A stretch of DNA of 64,000 bases from Taenia hydatigena (taxonomy: Eukaryota > Platyhelminthes > Cestoda > Cyclophyllidea > Taeniidae): positions 121,844 through 185,843 of the forward strand of contig JADWOT020001415.1 in the NCBI GenBank assembly GCA_036345935.2, given 5' to 3'. The position numbers and the translations under genes are program-made. The notes below the pieces were generated by a model. That model worked only from the letters and a program-made list of their open reading frames with translations, ran no database searches and was not told where the DNA came from. Shown here in pieces: positions 63,066 through 64,000 of this stretch; the stretch's first letter is position 1; each line of letters starts with the position of its first letter.

Positions 63066-63536
63066 ATGTCGCTGCACAAGACTGTCGCCATACGTTTGAA
63101 ACGCTACAAATGCCACTTGCCAGTACTGCGTTTTGCTTCCTTCACTCGTCCCTGCTTGGACGAGTCTACGGATGTTCCCAACTTTTCAAGCCAGTGGAAT
63201 CCATTTTTCAGGACAGCTGGTACTACCATACTGGACATGCGTGAATGGTCTGACGAAGGTGGAGAAGGAAGAGAAAGGATGCAACTGAGCGATTATGACT
63301 GCATTTCATATCTTGATTATCCGGATTTCGGACGTCGGGATTGTGGACACCTGAATGTCCTCACGTCAAAGCAAACACTTGTTGTGACAGGCTCGATGTG
63401 GCAAACTTTGGATCTCCACCCGAACTTGGACTGCATGCAAAAGATGTTCGAGGCCGTAACTGGTTTTTACTTTCGTCCTTTTTCCAAGTTATTTGATAGT
63501 TGTCGCATTTGGTGCAGCAGGTGGCAAAATAACTAG
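63066..63536 (+). CDS. 156-codon orphan open reading frame
   Basis: The longest uninterrupted frame in the window, from ATG 63066 (context CACCACACC before it) to TAG at 63534-63536. It starts MSLHKTVAIRLKRYKCHLPV, has a charged middle (REWSDEGGEGRERMQLSDYD) and a Cys/Trp-rich end (DSCRIWCSRWQNN). No signal peptide, membrane segment or domain is recognised. Codon use is mixed and free of low-complexity runs, which fits real coding. It could be a single-exon gene, an exon with unseen neighbours, or a chance frame. An AATTAAA lies downstream near 63744 and could serve polyadenylation. Confidence 0.45.
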   Translation: MSLHKTVAIRLKRYKCHLPVLRFASFTRPCLDESTDVPNFSSQWNPFFRTAGTTILDMREWSDEGGEGRERMQLSDYDCISYLDYPDFGRRDCGHLNVLTSKQTLVVTGSMWQTLDLHPNLDCMQKMFEAVTGFYFRPFSKLFDSCRIWCSRWQNN

Positions 63537-64000
63537 ACGATCAATTTAGTGGAGATGGTACAGTGAACCCGTCTCCATGTCATATGGAGAAGAAGTGAGG
63601 CCTTATAGGCTCACGTATTTTCATGATTAAATGGCCTATAATTGCATTCTATGGAGTGCTTTAAGGCTTTTTACAATAAGCAATACACAATGGTACTTGA
63701 AAAGACCTACATTGTATTAGTGCAGTGCATGGATTGGGAACAAAATTAAAGTGATTTGGAATTCCCGGACCGTAGGTAATATATCAGCTTGGTGCTATTA
63801 TCAATGTGGAGGTGTTTTCGTAGGCTATGATGGTAGCCTTATCCCTCAACATTCAACCGTTGCGTATAAGAATACGAATTTAATAAGCATTAATAATTTT
63901 GGAATGCAACTTTAATGCATTAAAGGCTGTTCGCTTACATAATGTGACTAAAGTAGTCGGTCGGAAAGAATGCTTGTGTGTGCAACTAGATATTACTGAC
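63537..64000. other. 3' flank, no gene seen
   Basis: A/T-rich with a possible poly(A) signal variant near 63744 and several ATTAA-rich stretches. No frame is worth noting. Confidence 0.4.

Noticed and set aside
1..64000. CRISPR arrays, bacterial operons, rRNA and complete tRNA genes
   Set aside because: No regularly spaced repeats, no ribosome-binding-site gene clusters, no rRNA segments, and no complete cloverleaf found by eye on either strand.

Overview
The window is eukaryotic, and most likely from a flatworm. Coding sequence is split into small GT-AG exons and there are no operons. Two introns that I can place by reading frame are only 43 nt long, the best gene is an animal-type receptor guanylate cyclase, and a miniature LTR element is present. 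Compact introns and a TRIM-like element suggest a parasitic flatworm, perhaps a tapeworm, but nothing here fixes the species.

Left flank (1-14426): the 3' half of a receptor guanylate cyclase gene runs on the minus strand (1414-3714), with seven phase-consistent exons and possible ectodomain exons further upstream. A non-autonomous LTR element lies at 7394-8231 (minus strand) with two LTRs, a primer-binding site, a polypurine tract and a near-matching 5-bp flank. A degenerate two-copy tandem repeat (9446-9706) and a broken EMAPII-type tRNA-binding-domain gene (10368-11752) follow. The rest is unassigned.

Centre (14427-54806): this is one giant inverted repeat. Two arms of 19,644 bp each (14427-34070 and 35163-54806) mirror each other base for base around position 34616.5, separated by a unique 1,092-bp spacer. 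I found only six mismatches, all in the outermost 2 kb, and no length difference. Each arm carries a C2H2 zinc-finger gene (three fingers over three exons in matching phase), an unidentified multi-exon gene near the inner end, a hairpin (MITE-like) element, a (TA)n tract and a G-quadruplex-type tract. The duplicated genes therefore point toward each other across the spacer. It may be a young genomic palindrome or an assembly artefact, and the sequence alone cannot decide.

Right flank (54807-64000): a G+T-skewed stretch, a small region open on both strands near 56 kb, a decayed histone H4 copy (about 58990-59145, minus), a long (CCA)n microsatellite (60438-60662) and an intact 156-codon orphan frame (63066-63536).

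I see no pathway joining these genes. The window is gene-poor, with several decayed gene copies around one striking large-scale structure.
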